Shown here piece by piece: positions 45,203 through 56,189 of a DNA stretch of 64,000 bases. The translations under genes were made by a program, and so were the position numbers. Source of the stretch: Amphibalanus amphitrite (taxonomy: Eukaryota; Arthropoda; Thecostraca; Balanomorpha; Balanidae); NCBI RefSeq assembly GCF_019059575.1, contig NW_024882325.1, forward strand, positions 267,098 to 331,097, given 5' to 3'. The notes below the pieces were generated by a model. It was not told where the DNA came from and made no database searches. It worked only from the letters and a program-made list of their open reading frames with translations. How positions within the stretch are numbered: the stretch's first letter is position 1; every line of letters starts with the position of its first letter.

Positions 45203-45855
45203 CAGAGCCCAAAATGTGAACAAGCCTAAGTGTTAATAATTTTTACTTTGACCTGACCTGTGACGTCATCGGTGACCTCGAGGTCAATGAAATTATGTTT
45301 CGCTCGACAGTTTTTCCGGGGCTATCAGACGCCGTTTGAATTTTGACGATCGGGCCAGTAGTTTCGGAGTTAGGAGGGGGGGCTATGAATAGCCCCCCCC
45401 CCCCAGTAGGGCGTGTTATACACAGACCCCAGTGCACACAGCCGCTATTTGAGTTCGGAAGTGGCCAAAATGCGATAACTCGTTAACCAGTTGACATTTT
45501 GCCAAGCAATTTTTATTGTATGTGAAGTCAACCGTAAGGTCACATATGGGAACGTATGAGCATCCATGCTGATACATCATTGCCGTAAAATATATTTTCG
45601 CTCGTAATCCGCGGATGACGGGTATAGATCCCATAACGTGGGTGACTCGGGAGGGGATTCTGCATAGCTTCCCTGCTGTCTTCGAAACTACTCGTTCAAT
45701 ACTAAAAGTTCAAACGGCTTCTGATAGGAATAGCTGACAAACGAAACCTAACTTTGTCACAAAAGGTCATGGAAAGGTCATGGGTCACAAAAGGTCATGG
45801 AAAAGGTCATGGAAGGAAATGTATACATTTTTAAGGTCATGCGACACATCCTTAA

Positions 45856-46333
45856 AGGGACCCTCCCACCTTCAAAAAAGTTTATGAATTGGCATGAAAG
45901 TGATGTCGCTCGGTTCAGAAAGAGCTAAAACGAATATCTACCAAATTTCACCGAAAAATATTCACCGGTTTTCAAGATATTAGACTTTTACTTTTGTTTA
46001 TTTTTTTGGGATCTCCGCTGTTTCTAGCGACTTTATTTTAGAAGTGCGGCGTTTGCGGCAGATGTTGCGCGCAAATAGCATATACCACCGCGTGCTACAA
46101 AACGTTTTAGTCAAACATTTAAGAATCGTTAGATATTTGCGCTGACGTCACACATTCAGAGGGGTATTCCTAAGCATTAGCCCCTCTGAATCAAAATGCT
46201 GCAATTTTGAAATTCAATATTTCCGATTTAAGGCATTTCTTGATGTTGTGTGTGCCGAAACCGGTAATTGTGAGCCAGGGACCCCATTTTGGCTATCTCA
46301 ACTCAAATCTAATGTTAAGGTGGGAGGGTCCCT
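45856..46333. mobile_element. TTAA-flanked element with TIR AGGGACCCTCCCACCTT
   Basis: 478 bp, TTAA at 45852-45855 and 46334-46337. The flanks rejoin to a phrase ('gacacat--ttatggtccat') present uninterrupted near 37981-38000. Non-coding. Confidence 0.85.
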
Positions 46334-46822
46334 TTAATGGTCCATTTCGGCAAAAGCATCTAAAAATGATGTCATCTGGGTCGTCCGATTCGAAACTATT
46401 TCCATTCGACAAATGAAGGTAAGGTCACGGCGAGGTCAGAAAGGCCAAATTTTAAAGTTGAACATTCTCAACAAAAAAGATGTGCATCGGATGCAATTTG
46501 AGCTCTGGAACACGATGATGCTATTCGTTTTGGTTTTCGATGTCAAGAACGTACTGAAATTACCTTTGCAATATCGAAAATTGTGACTAACCGACTACGG
46601 TAAAATGCAAAAGCCGATAACATTGCCATTTCTGAAGATATCTGACTGAAACTTTCCAAAAGCAATGCAAATGTTACATACAAAAGCCAATAAGGTTCAT
46701 TCTGGTCGATGGCTGCTCCCCAAAACTCTGAATGTTATCAACCATATCGGACATTCTTACGATGTTCTGTTGGCTGGATGTCTTTTTGCTTTATTGAATT
46801 TGATCAGACTACATTCAGTTAA

Positions 46823-47684
46823 AGGTAGTGTGCCAGCTTTCTTGGACCATATGGAGTTAATGACCCGGATAAGGAGAACCGGATTTTTAGAACTTATCCA
46901 TACCTTCAAAACTTATGGAAACGTCTTAAATTCTTCAAATTTTGAGTACCCCAGTGCGAAATTCGCCCCGACGGGTTGTCGGTCGTACCCCAACCACATT
47001 TCACACCACTATGAACAATAAATGCACACACTAAAATCGCTATTACCGATAGGCTCATCCAATCAAGTTTCGATAAACCCGTTCATCATCATCTCCTGCG
47101 GTTTCGAACACGCCTGTTAGGTGGCTTCTGATGCTCGTCGAGGTCGGAATTTCCAAATACGCGTGGTGCGTCGGGCCGCGCGCTCTGACTTCGGCCAATA
47201 AAAATGCGTCAGCTGATCATTGTCATTTCTGCCACTTGCGTGTGGTGTAATGGGGTCATAACTTAAGAGACGGCTGTTTCATATCAATTATTTTACATAA
47301 AATCATATTTCAAACCACAAATTAATGTTCGACAGCCAAATTTAAGAAACAATACCAATACAGGCTTACAGTTTAAGGCTCGACATTGTGTTGTCTACGA
47401 TTAGACAGCTGATAACTCATTCCCGTACGTCGTATGGTCGTAACACTATAATGACCTTTGCTTATTGTCACAAGTGCGCCGCATTCGCGATTGTTGCCCG
47501 ACGCCTGTTTGCAGGTGAGCCCACTACAGTTGTTATACATATCTAAAAACCGATAAACTTTTAGGCGAAAAAGGCACTATTCCAGGCCCATTTTTGATTT
47601 TTTTTTGCGATATTAGGTAAAAACAGAAGCTTCTTATCCTAGGAAAAATAAAACGGGAAATCTTTCAAAGGTGGCACACTACCT
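46823..47684. mobile_element. TTAA-flanked non-autonomous DNA transposon, copy 3 (inverted)
   Basis: 862 bp, same family as 1730-2809 and 31418-32278 but in opposite orientation. TTAA at 46819-46822 and 47685-47688. Confidence 0.88.
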
Positions 47685-48489
47685 TTAAGACGACGTACAT
47701 TTATTGGTCACCAGAAAGTATACCCACAAGTCAATCGACAATCGACAACCAACAAATGCAATCGACACGAGCGTCGAGCACCCCTCAGCACAAGCAACTG
47801 CCGGGAGCGATTAGACGGACCGCGCTCCTCTCTCGCAGCTGATTGGTCAGCTGCCGAACCGTACGGACGTCAGCTGCACGGCCGCCGCCCGGCCGACCTG
47901 ATCGGGGTCGGCCGGGCGGCGACCTAGCGTCACTAAAACTGCAATAACTTTTGCCGGCAGTGTGATGCCGACCTAATTTTTTCAGCAAATGAATCACAAT
48001 TGTACGGTATATGTTATGGACGTTGTCTCGATGTGAAGCACGCTGTGCGTTTTTTGGTAGGCCTATGTAAATATTGAAATCCTCAAGCCCTTCTGCTTTG
48101 TGCAAGTGTGCAACAATTAGCTTACAATAACTGAGTGGGAAGTTTTTTAGATGCACTTTTGTTACCAATGGATTCCGCACATTTTCCCCTTTCAGCTGAT
48201 ATCTTACTTACGCATGTTCAAGCAAAGAATATGACAGGAGACTCGTCAACATTTACATGAAAATCGCAGCACAAGTTCGGTCTCACGGAGCAAAACAAAA
48301 CGGTGTACTTTGGGAGCCCACCAATCTGTGCCAGAATGAGTAATATTTTTTCTGGATGAGATTTTATACAGTCTGATCAATTTACGACCAGAAAATGTGA
48401 GAAAATCACGCTTTAAAATTTGTCGAAAATTAGGGTATTGGCCACTTCTGAACCCGGATAGCGGCTGTGTGCAGTGGGGCGCGGGTTAG

Positions 48490-49600
48490 ATTCTAATTGC
48501 GCCATCCCCTGGCGCAATTCACAGCAGTTGTTGGTAAATGCATGTTTGCATGTTTCTGAAGAAGCAGCCGTCAGAAGCAAACGAAACATTCTTGCTTGAT
48601 CGGGAGGCTGTTAAATCGTGGCAAGTGAGTTCCTCTTTGAAATGGTTAACAGTGCATGCTTATACTCCAGCGGTTTTCTTACAATTAGCGTTTTTCCTTA
48701 AGGTGGCGCAATTCAACCTCCTTCCCCTATACTTGAGCAAAAATTGTCCCCAAAGGTTCGTCCTGTTGAAAGCTTTCAATTGCCGTTTTTCCTGTCTTTT
48801 TACCAACATCGGCTCGGAAGTTAAACGGGGGGGGGGGGGGGGGCGTCAGAATCTGCCCTTTGAATTTCCTTTTCATTTCATTCCATTTCATGCAATTCAT
48901 TTTATTTCATTCAGAAACCATTTTCGAAGTAATGTTTTGAGTTTCCTTTTTTAGATCGATATGAAATTAGCACTACGAAACATTAACGTTGAAAGTATCT
49001 AACTACATACATACATACGTTATCCGTGCTTATATAACCCAAATGACAATTGCCAGCATTCATTCCTCTGAACGGATTGCACTGGCTACTCGCCTGGGCT
49101 GTGACCTTCTGGACATGGAATTGTCAGGTGGACTGTAGGGCTGGATCGGAATCGCTTCATTCGGGGAGCCCCCACTCGCACCAAACGCTGACCATTATGA
49201 CAAGTAGGCTAACAACCAATACAGAGGTGTTCCGCTGGTTCTGCTCTGGCCGAGCTACCAAAGTACGCGTGCACCGCAAGGGTTATATAACGCCTAATAT
49301 CAATGGATAATAGTAGACGAGCGACACGCACATTAGGGAAGTTTACAGATATAGTTATGTTCCAATAAAGTTACCTGCTGTTTTTTACGTTTATGGTGCC
49401 TCTAATGTGCTTATCGTACGACTTTATTTTCTGTGCTTGTAGGTAGGTACCAGCATTTACGAATATAGGGACCATCTGTAACTGTTACTTGTAGATACTC
49501 CGATTATATAATCACCTTCACATCACGGAATTCCGGCGGTACCTACCTACATATAGCTGCCTCAGCCCGCTAACATACCAAGTTTCGTTGTTTTGTTGGG
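48490..49600. other. Mixed non-coding stretch
   Basis: Has a G run at 48829-48843, 'atttcattccatttcat' low-complexity DNA and a donor-like AA|GTGAGT at 48624. An open frame at 48538-48954 has no recognisable domain. Confidence 0.35.
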
Positions 49601-50410
49601 TTAGGCCCTTGATCGGTCCACACCATTGTAAACCTGGAAGGATATGAAGAGGGGACTTGGGCGGCCCAGGCCACCCTACACTTCATCGCCGGGACTGAAC
49701 CCGTTTCAATGGACGGCCGTCCCGATCCTCGCAAACGGTTATCTCGCCGGAGAAGAGCATAGCTCCTTGAGTCGGATGGAGGTGACCGCCCAGCCCCGAT
49801 CAGGGGTCTGATGTGCTGAGAGTTTGTAGGTCCGGAAACCCGAGGATAGATAAGAGCTCGGGAGGCATAACAAGTACAGAGTTCATACAGCTAACGTGGG
49901 TGCCGCCCTCCGAGCTCCCTAGCAGGCAGCAGTGAACTGTTTTCAGACTCTCATCACGCTGCTGGTCCGTGTATGTAGGTGATCATGATGGGCGCGTGGT
50001 TGACCCCTGACCGCCTCTCTGTCATCTTTGCGGCACCGACCCACTTCCCATCGCGTCCAATCGGCAGCCGGAGTCCGGACCCACCCGGCCTGCCGCGGCG
50101 CCAGCTCCAGCCGCGTCCCGACGAGCCGGGAGTCCCACCGACACCGCACTGGCACGTACCAGGCACCGCCGTTTTGAAACGCACTTACCATCGCGAACAT
50201 TCTGGAAACAAAAGTCGCCCGGCTAGTTATAGTCTATGGGACATTTCATCATAATTATAAGGCATCATGTGGAGACTCTCACTAGATGAGTAGAATAACT
50301 GCGTCGGTACAGGGTCGCTTACATAAGACCCGTCCAATTCCAGGCGCGGCGGCGGCCGGCAGGTGCGCAGTGGCGGCGCGCAGGTCGGCCGGCCGGCACC
50401 AGGTATCCAG
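49601..50410. other. Upstream region of the second exon 1, unassigned
   Basis: 49620-49920 resembles a retroelement leader ('gggactgaacccgtttcaatgg' region). 50040-50170 is GC-rich. No gene supported. Confidence 0.3.
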
Positions 50411-50543
50411 GAGCTGCCATTCAGTGGCGAGCGGCCGCCGGTGTGAGAGGGTGTCCGTCCGCCGACCGCTATGGAGTTGTGAGCTCGGACTCACCGAGAG
50501 AGGAGCGGTGAGGGATCGAGAGAGAGCTGTGATTGTGCCAAAC
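50411..50543 (+). promoter_or_regulatory. Duplicated promoter and 5' UTR
   Basis: Aligns with 33060-32882 on the minus strand. The TCAGT initiator is at 50421-50425, about 121 bases before the ATG. The GA run is short. Confidence 0.5.
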
Positions 50544-50622
50544 ATGTCCGCGGGCGTGTGGTGGGCGCTGTGTCTGCTGGCCGCGGGCCTGCCGGCGGCG
50601 CACCTGTACGCCGCCCCCAGAG
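50544..50622 (+). CDS. Second copy of the signal-peptide exon
   Basis: 79 bp, ATG to GAG|GTGAGT, encoding MSAGVWWALCLLAAGLPAAH and then LYAAPR, phase 1. It differs from 32803-32881 at two bases. Similarity continues about 16 bases into the intron and then stops, and it starts near 50411 upstream. It could be the first exon of a divergent paralogue, an exon-level duplication, or an assembly duplicate of another haplotype. Confidence 0.7.
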
Positions 50623-51892
50623 GTGAGTACCGCTCTAACCACCTGTCGGCAGTGTGGGGTGGCACGCCGAGTCCATCTCACTGCCTGTGGACTGGGAGGG
50701 CCGCCTGTGGGGTGCTGTCGCTGTCCCTGGTCCCAGCTCCTGTCCCGGTCCCCGCTCCGGTCGGTCCCGTCCCGATGCAGAGCTCCACGTCCCTGCCTCT
50801 GGACAGGTGCTGGCACCTGGCGGCCGCCGGTCCCAGGTCCGCTCCGGCTCCGCGGAACGCACAGGAACGCGCGTCGCCGCCGACAGCTTACATAACTGGC
50901 GACAGAGCCTGGACACCGCCGCTTCAACGGAGCCCGCACCGGAGACTGCCAGAGATCCCGAGACAGACTCGGCTCCCCTGTCCTCAATGGAGCCGCCAGG
51001 ACGCCGACGACACAGGCAGCCAGCGGGGGCGGCGGGGCGCTAGCCTGAGCCGCCTCCCCGGGGCACCTGTTGCGCTCCTGGCGAGCACTGCCCCTCCCCC
51101 GGGCCGGGTCCTGTCCTCCCACGGACGCGGGTACCCTCCCCATCACCGCCCACCTGCGGTGCTCACTACCTGTCCCCTGCCGGCTATATGTTATCTCCCG
51201 CCGGTATCTGACCCCGGCGATGGAGTCCGCCACCCGCCTACCGGGACCTCACCCTCCCTGAAAGTACTGACGTGCTTGTCCCTCCCCCGCAGAACGAACC
51301 CGTCTCCCCTAGGCTGAAATCTCCTCTCTGGGGAGGTCGATGCTTCACTCGACAGCTCTCGTCTCCAGACAGCATACTGCTACCCTCCCAAGGCGTCCTG
51401 TAACCCGCACCGACGGCCCCCCTCCCCCTGCCAAAGGCACCTGTACCCGCGCCGACGGCCCATCCCTTGTCCTTGCGAGGACACCTGTCCCTCCCCCAGC
51501 CTCCCAGTGACCGACGTACCGCATACCGTGCACCCTCCCTCCTCAGTGGCGGATGTATTCACTGTGAGACACGGGTCAGGCAGTGACTACCCTATCACCG
51601 GACCGAATGGCCCACGTATGTACGTTTGTATTGATGACAGCTGGGATCGCTGGGGTAGAGGGCGGAGGGGGTGCTCCGCTGTTGCCGTACGGAGGCACCC
51701 CCTGTTCGGCCGCCGCGCCGGCTGACGTGCTGCCGTCGTTTGTTCGAGGTGCCCTCTCGGATTCCAAACAGACCTTACCCGAGTTCCGGCCGGAAAGCAC
51801 TCGGCTGGAATGTCAATCAGCGCCGGCCCAAACCGACCTGGCCTGCCCCCAGCGACCGGCCGCTTACCTACCAGCTTCCGACGACGGCCGCG

Positions 51893-52090
51893 ACTGCTGA
51901 CTGCTGACTGCTGATTGCTGATTGCTGACTGCTGATTACTGACTGCTGATTGCCGATTGCTGACTGCTGACTGCTAACCGCTGACCGTTGACTGCACTGA
52001 CTGCAATGACTGCTGACTGACCAGTGACCACTGACGTTGGTGACTGCTGACCACTGACGTTGGTGACTGTTGAGTGCTGACTGCTGACTG
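51893..52090 (+). repeat. TGACTGC-type heptanucleotide microsatellite
   Basis: Runs of 'tgactgc' and 'tgattgc' variants for nearly 200 bases. Confidence 0.9.
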
Positions 52091-53240
52091 CCTACTGACG
52101 ATTCGACCGGTTAACGACCGTCCACTGACGTTTGTTGGCTGCTGAGTTAACCAGCGTTGTTGACTGACGCTTCCTTTTGTTAACACTCCCAGTTAGACTC
52201 GAAAGGCTGCTGACTGGATGTTTTCAGCACCGGCCTCTCGCCCACTGTCCACCACCTTCAGTGCACCGTCTTCCTTCTGTCCATCTCTCCCCATCTCACC
52301 TGTAGGCGGGGCCGCGACAGGTCGGTGGCCAGCTGTTCAGTACAACTCCCCCCCCGCTGATCAGCTGTTCAGTACAGCCGCCCTCCGTGATCCGAGCTAT
52401 ATCAGCCGGCGACCGGAGTCCCGAACCCCACGGTGGTCCCTCCCCTCCCCTTCCCCCTCCGGGCGGGACCGGCCGTAAATTGACGGGCCAATGGCGTCAA
52501 AGGCGGGCGTCAATGGGGTCAAAGGCGGACAAATAGACCCATTCGTCGTTAAACCTGTCGTGGCCCGGCGGTAGCACAGGTTGTGAAAAAAACGAAGTTT
52601 CTGTGTTGTTTGGGGTCAGTGAAGACGATTCGTGTCGGTGTAGAAGAGTGTCTGTTGGTGGAATGCGATAGGTACGCTGAAAACTGGCCTAATTTCATAG
52701 TACTGTTATTGTTCGCGCTGTGATTTTCACTATTGCTTACTTGTTAAATGAATATAAAAAGCTACATAGCTTAGGACGAGCTACATGTATTTACTATTAC
52801 TATTTGTATTTTACTGCACTTCTCTGTGTCGGTTACATTATCAAGTTATCTTTCTTTCGATGATCTCCGTGCTACGATATCTGAGCTGTATTCGAACACA
52901 ACCTTGGTACCGCGGCTGGCCACGGTATCGAGGAATAACGCTCCACGTTGCGCCACTTCTGACATTTTCCGTGTGTGAGTCACCGTTCTGATACATCAGA
53001 GTGACTCCCTGGTTCCTAGTAAGACTCCACGGTACCTATATATCATTTTTATGATATTTATTAGCAACATGTAAACGTTGTCTTGTGGTGAATGAATATG
53101 AAGAATAATACTACCTTTATTTTTTCTTGTGTGATTTTTAGTTGTCATTGAGAACCCTGCAATACTCCAGGCTCTCATGTCTAGAATATCCACTATTCAT
53201 TACATTCAGTATCATATTTCCACGGAGTAACGATTCATTT
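52091..53240. other. No recognised gene
   Basis: CT-rich first part, then AT-rich sequence. Nothing assignable. Confidence 0.4.
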
Positions 53241-54856
53241 AGGGGAAGATGGGGGAACACCGCCCTTTGGGGAACACCGCCCACCCCGATATCAGAAATA
53301 TAAAAAGGTCTAGGGCGACAGCTGACTGTCTTTTGACAGCGTAACGTAAACAGAAGTGCAGGTATGGGCAGTGTACCGCATTGGTTTAGGTGATTTGCGA
53401 GAAATTCCTAATTTTACGTTTCGTTAATACGCTTTATACTTTTTCTAGCAAAATAAGCAGAAGAAAACTTATCTTATTTGACAGATATTAGTCCTGAAGT
53501 AGTATTTTTTGCCATAATTAGGACTGATCCAAGCATTACGTGCTCCTGCTCGAGCAAATTTTTTGTCGTGCCGCCATATTGAAGGATTTTTTTTTTAGAA
53601 AAAATGGAGACACTTGGGTAACACCGCCCACTTAAGCAATTTGGTATTTAATAGCACATTGTGACACCAAACCCAAGAGTGGCGCATTTCAAATAAAGAA
53701 AGAACGTTGTTGCTAGGTATATCTTCTTTTTAGTGGATGATGCAAAATTTCGAGAAAAATGAAATTTTGAGACTTTAAGTCGTCTAGTTACGGAGCGAGC
53801 GAAGCGAGCGTAGTCTTTCCTTAGATTAACGGAAATTTCTGAGTATGAGCGGCCGGCCGGCCGGCCGGCCGGCCGTGGTCACGCTTTTGCGAGGCTTATA
53901 TCTCAGCAACCACTTGACCGATTTACACGCGGTAATTTTTGTAGGGTAGCTTCATTCCTTCTACCAAGTATTGGACTATTCCCGATGCATGTGGGTGACC
54001 CCTTATGCACGTGCCACGTGCAAAACGAAGAGGTGTCCGTTTTGTAATTGTTGCAATATCTCGGTAACTACTTGGCCGATTGCGCTGAAAGTTGGCATGT
54101 AGGTAGGCACCCACTAGGCACTGCATATCCATGTGCCAGAGTTGGGGTGCTGCTGCACGTGCGCACGTGCAGGGGTCGTTTCCAGATCTCGAGAACGGCT
54201 GGACCGATTGCGCTCAAATTTGGTACACAGTTAGGGACCGGTTAGTAGGGTGCCGTGCACAAGTCAGTTGGGACCCATTTTGCACGTGCGCACGTGCAGG
54301 GTGCCGCTTCCAGATCTCGAGAACGGCTGGGCCGATTGTGCCCAAATTTGGCACATCGCTAGAGACCGGTTAGTAGGGTGCCGTGCACAAGTCAGTTGGA
54401 GGTACCCCCTCCCAATTTCGCACGTGCAAGGCCCACCCTCTCGCTCGCTCCGTTAGTCGCCCCAAAAGGCGCTATACTGGTTAAATAAATGAGTACTACA
54501 TTGTACAAGAGATATAATAAAGTCGTTCCCACTGCATTTTATAGATATGCTAAAATGCCTCGAAATTTACGATAAGAATTAAGAAGAACAACTTAATAGT
54601 CCAGTAACTTGCAAATTTCGTTGCCTGCTGAGCCCGGGCGGTGTTACCCAACGGTCGGTGTTACCCCGAAAAATGTAGACATTTACTAAATGTGGAATAA
54701 TGCAATTATGGACGACACCACAAGAAAACAACTGGCTGATATGTATGTAAAATTGATGCGACAATCCAATGAAACCGAGAGATTGATCATTTGGCCAACA
54801 AATACGTGACTAGACCCTAAAAGGTTAAGGGGGTCGGTGTTCCCCCATCTTCCCCT
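53241..54856. mobile_element. Transposon with TIR AGGGGAAGATGGGGGAACAC
   Basis: The left end and the reversed right end share AGGGGAAGATGGGGGAACAC followed by CG. Similar 'aacaccgcccac' and 'ggtgttaccc' phrases recur inside both ends. About 920 bp without the nested copy C. No transposase and no clear duplication. Confidence 0.7.
53788..54481 (+). mobile_element. CACGTG/GGCC repeat element, Helentron-like, copy C
   Basis: Same ends and order as copy A, with a longer (GGCC)n run (53851-53876). Inserted within the AGGGGAAGATGGGG transposon. Nearly identical to copy A, so both are young. Confidence 0.65.
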
Positions 54857-55149
54857 ACTTTGGCACCCTACACAAATTGTATTTGTCGTCTAATGCCACC
54901 AACAGTCTTTGAGTAGGTATACTTTTTTAAAATTAATCTGTTTAAACGGTGAAATGCAGCCCATACCTATCGTCAAATGCCCTTTATAACCTAGCGTATT
55001 TCTAAAGTATAAGAAAATAACAAAATGGTAAGATAGAATTTGAATGTGTTACCCGTTTATTTGTCGGTGACAATGTTTCTTCCCGTATTTCGGTCGGGGT
55101 TCCCCAAGTTTCGGTTGGTGCTTCTAGTTTGTCGGTCGGTGACAGTGCT
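54857..55149. other. No recognised feature
   Basis: AT-rich lead-in to the minisatellite. Confidence 0.4.
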
Positions 55150-55635
55150 CACCCCCCGTTTGTGGCAGTGGTTGACGGCGCTCCCAGTTTGTGCTAGTCG
55201 TTGGCAGCGCTCCCCGTTTGTGTCAGTGGCTGACAGCGCTCCCCGTTTGTGTCACCTTTTGACAGCGCTCCCCGTTTGTGGCCAGTGGTTGACGGCGCTC
55301 CCCGTTTGTGGCAGTGGTTGACGGAGCTCCCCGTTTGTGGCAGTGGTTGACAGCGCTCCCCGTTTGTGGCAGTGGTTGACAGCGCTCCCCGTTTGTGTCA
55401 GTGTTTGACAGCGCTCCCCGTTTGTGTCACCTTTTGACAGCGCTCCCCGTTTGTGGCAGTGGTTGACGGCGCTCCCCGTTTGTGGCAGTCATTGACGGCG
55501 CTCCCCGTTTGTGGCAGTGGTTGACAGCGCTCCCCGTTTGTGGCAGTCATTGACGGCGCTCCCCGTTTGTGGCAGTGGTTGACGGCGCTCCCCGTTTGTG
55601 GACAGTCATTGACGGCGCTCCCCGTTTGTGGCCAG
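55150..55635 (+). repeat. 29-bp minisatellite ending at a splice acceptor
   Basis: About 17 units starting cgctccccgtttgtggcagt and ending 'ggttgacgg'. The last unit, 'cccgtttgtggccag', supplies the acceptor of the 55636 exon. Confidence 0.9.
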
Positions 55636-55725
55636 ACTCAGATGTGGACGCGGCGAGGTACCGGCGGGCGGCGACGTCAATATTCGACCAGCCGACCACC
55701 GAGTCGTCGCTCAGCGTCTCCACAG
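55636..55725 (+). CDS. Probable second exon of the plus-strand gene
   Basis: 90 bp between CCAG and G|GTATGT. Joined to exon 1 (phase 1) it completes GAC and reads DSDVDAARYRRAATSIFDQP, then TTESSLSVST, ending again in phase 1. A symmetric 1-1 exon in the frame set by exon 1 supports real splicing. No domain recognised; the sequence is polar. No matching exon was found after the minus-strand exon 1. Confidence 0.5.
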
Positions 55726-56189
55726 GTATGTGTCTGCTGTCCCGTCTCATGGAGCCTCACAGAGCTGTCCTCACGAGCTGTCCCTACTCTCAGCTACCCC
55801 CTGACAGCCGTCCCGCCGCACAGAGCTGTCCCCTCACACAGAGATGTCCTCACACAGGGCCGTCCTCACACATACGTGTAGCTGTCACCGCGGAGTTGTG
55901 CCCCTCTCCCAGCTCTGCCATCGGGTAGGGTCACCAGAGGGACAGAAGGGGCCTGCCCCGGCCAATGGGAGGGTGTTGCACCTCTCCCACCCACAGCCGT
56001 GCCGCCATCGCAGGCCTCAGAGGGGCGGAAGTTGTCCCGTCCGTTGTGTAGAAATGCTGACGTTCATCATGCGCTGCTGGCAGTGGCATTGTGGCGCAAC
56101 AGGACCCATGCCGTATGCTATTCTGAGTCACCGGGTTAGCTGAATAGGACGGGATGTAGATTAACGTTGCAGTGTCCATTAGTGCATGA
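55726..56189. other. Intronic or intergenic sequence
   Basis: CT-rich sequence after the donor; nothing further recognised. Confidence 0.4.

Larger units (their letters stand above)
45435..48471. mobile_element. Nested transposon with TIR CACACAGCCGCTAT
   Basis: The left end CACACAGCCGCTATTTGAG pairs with the reversed right end CACACAGCCGCTATCCGGG, and similarity continues to 'gaagtggcc'. CAGTG flanks both sides (45430-45434, 48472-48476); because of overlap the true duplication is 3-5 bp. It sits inside the right TIR of the 41407-48485 element and holds two TTAA elements. Confidence 0.8.
41407..48485. mobile_element. TTAACCC-family element interrupted by two nested insertions
   Basis: Outer ends CCCGCGCCCCACTGGGG and its complement, flanked by TTAG on both sides (41403-41406, 48486-48489). 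Subtracting the insertions at 42349-45202 and 45435-48471 with their duplications leaves about 1,181 bp. The intact relative at 37582-38760 is 1,179 bp and reads through both insertion points. Confidence 0.85.
50623..55635 (+). other. Probable first intron of the plus-strand gene
   Basis: Starts GTGAGT and ends CCAG. 50650-51550 is GC- and CT-rich, 51893-52090 is a 7-base repeat, 53241-54856 is a transposon, and 55150-55633 is a 29-bp minisatellite reaching the acceptor. No other exon was recognised. Confidence 0.5.

Noticed and set aside
50286-51317. 343-codon plus-strand frame
   Set aside because: It runs through exon 1's donor into the CT-rich intron; only the first exon part is supported.
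55150-55635. Regular direct repeats resembling a CRISPR array
   Set aside because: Units are contiguous with no unique spacers; it is a minisatellite in a eukaryotic sequence.
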